Source: Bifidobacteriaceae bacterium (lineage in GTDB: Bacteria; Actinomycetota; Actinomycetes; Actinomycetales; WQXJ01). Taken from it: DNA of 5,084 bases. A program made the position numbers and the translations under genes. The number at the start of each line of letters is the position of its first letter. Positions within the stretch are counted from its first letter, which is position 1. Of this stretch, positions 5,043 through 5,084 are shown piece by piece. The stretch spans positions 1 to 5,084 of the forward strand of contig JAIRNM010000348.1 of the NCBI GenBank assembly GCA_031258055.1. The letters run 5' to 3'. A model generated the notes under the pieces. That model saw only the letters and a program-made list of their open reading frames with translations, did no database searches and had not been told where the DNA came from.

Positions 5043-5084
5043 TTCGCGGTGACGGCCTTGGGGTAGAAGCCGCTACCGGTTGGG

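Noticed and set aside
4989..5084. Minus-strand open frame entering from the right edge as the end of a convergent gene
   Set aside because: One frame reads through, but its last codons run through both hairpin arms and give a residue string with no recognisable domain. The sequence in the window is too short to support a gene.
1..5084. CRISPR array, insertion sequence or riboswitch
   Set aside because: No regularly spaced repeats, transposase-like frame, terminal inverted repeats or recognisable riboswitch core were seen on either strand.

Overview
The window looks like chromosomal DNA from a moderately high-GC actinobacterium. The best evidence is the tRNA-Phe, whose anticodon arm and variable loop have the form usual in Actinobacteria. 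A leaderless-type promoter on the antitoxin gene and terminators that are strong hairpins without a T-tract agree with this. The pairing of a 12-helix membrane LuxR regulator with a Tat-exported FAD reductase-like lipoprotein resembles the many such pairs in Coriobacteriia (Eggerthella, Gordonibacter, Slackia and relatives). That narrower placement is an inference, not something the sequence proves.

Layout. A complete tRNA-Phe(GAA) with encoded CCA lies at 22-97 (+). A VapBC-type toxin-antitoxin operon occupies 895-255 on the minus strand: antitoxin first, a 4-base TTGA overlap, then a PIN-domain RNase toxin transcribed towards the tRNA. A 194-base divergent intergenic region follows, carrying the vapBC promoter and a cluster of CGGAACC-type repeats ahead of the next gene. 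At 1090-2937 (+) is a 615-residue one-component regulator with 12 predicted membrane helices, a long polar linker and a C-terminal LuxR helix-turn-helix. After 116 bases holding a perfect 10-base palindrome, a strong ribosome binding site leads into a 630-residue Tat-dependent lipoprotein flavoprotein (3054-4946, +) of the fumarate reductase/3-ketosteroid dehydrogenase flavoprotein superfamily. Two perfect tandem hairpins (4965-5003 and 5010-5042) close the unit.

How the genes may work together. The membrane regulator probably senses a small molecule and controls the flavoprotein beside it, which would act outside the cytoplasmic membrane as a terminal reductase or dehydrogenase. In a by-eye alignment the flavoprotein lacks the histidines and arginines that define fumarate reductase catalysis. 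It also has no attached cytochrome or FMN-binding domain. Its substrate is therefore probably not fumarate, and its electron donor is not encoded here. This regulator-reductase pair is the most promising candidate for an undescribed function. The vapBC module seems unrelated to it and may be an accessory insertion next to the tRNA gene.

No gap between genes exceeds 300 bases. Positions 98-254 hold only a weak hairpin, and 5043-5084 show nothing I can identify.
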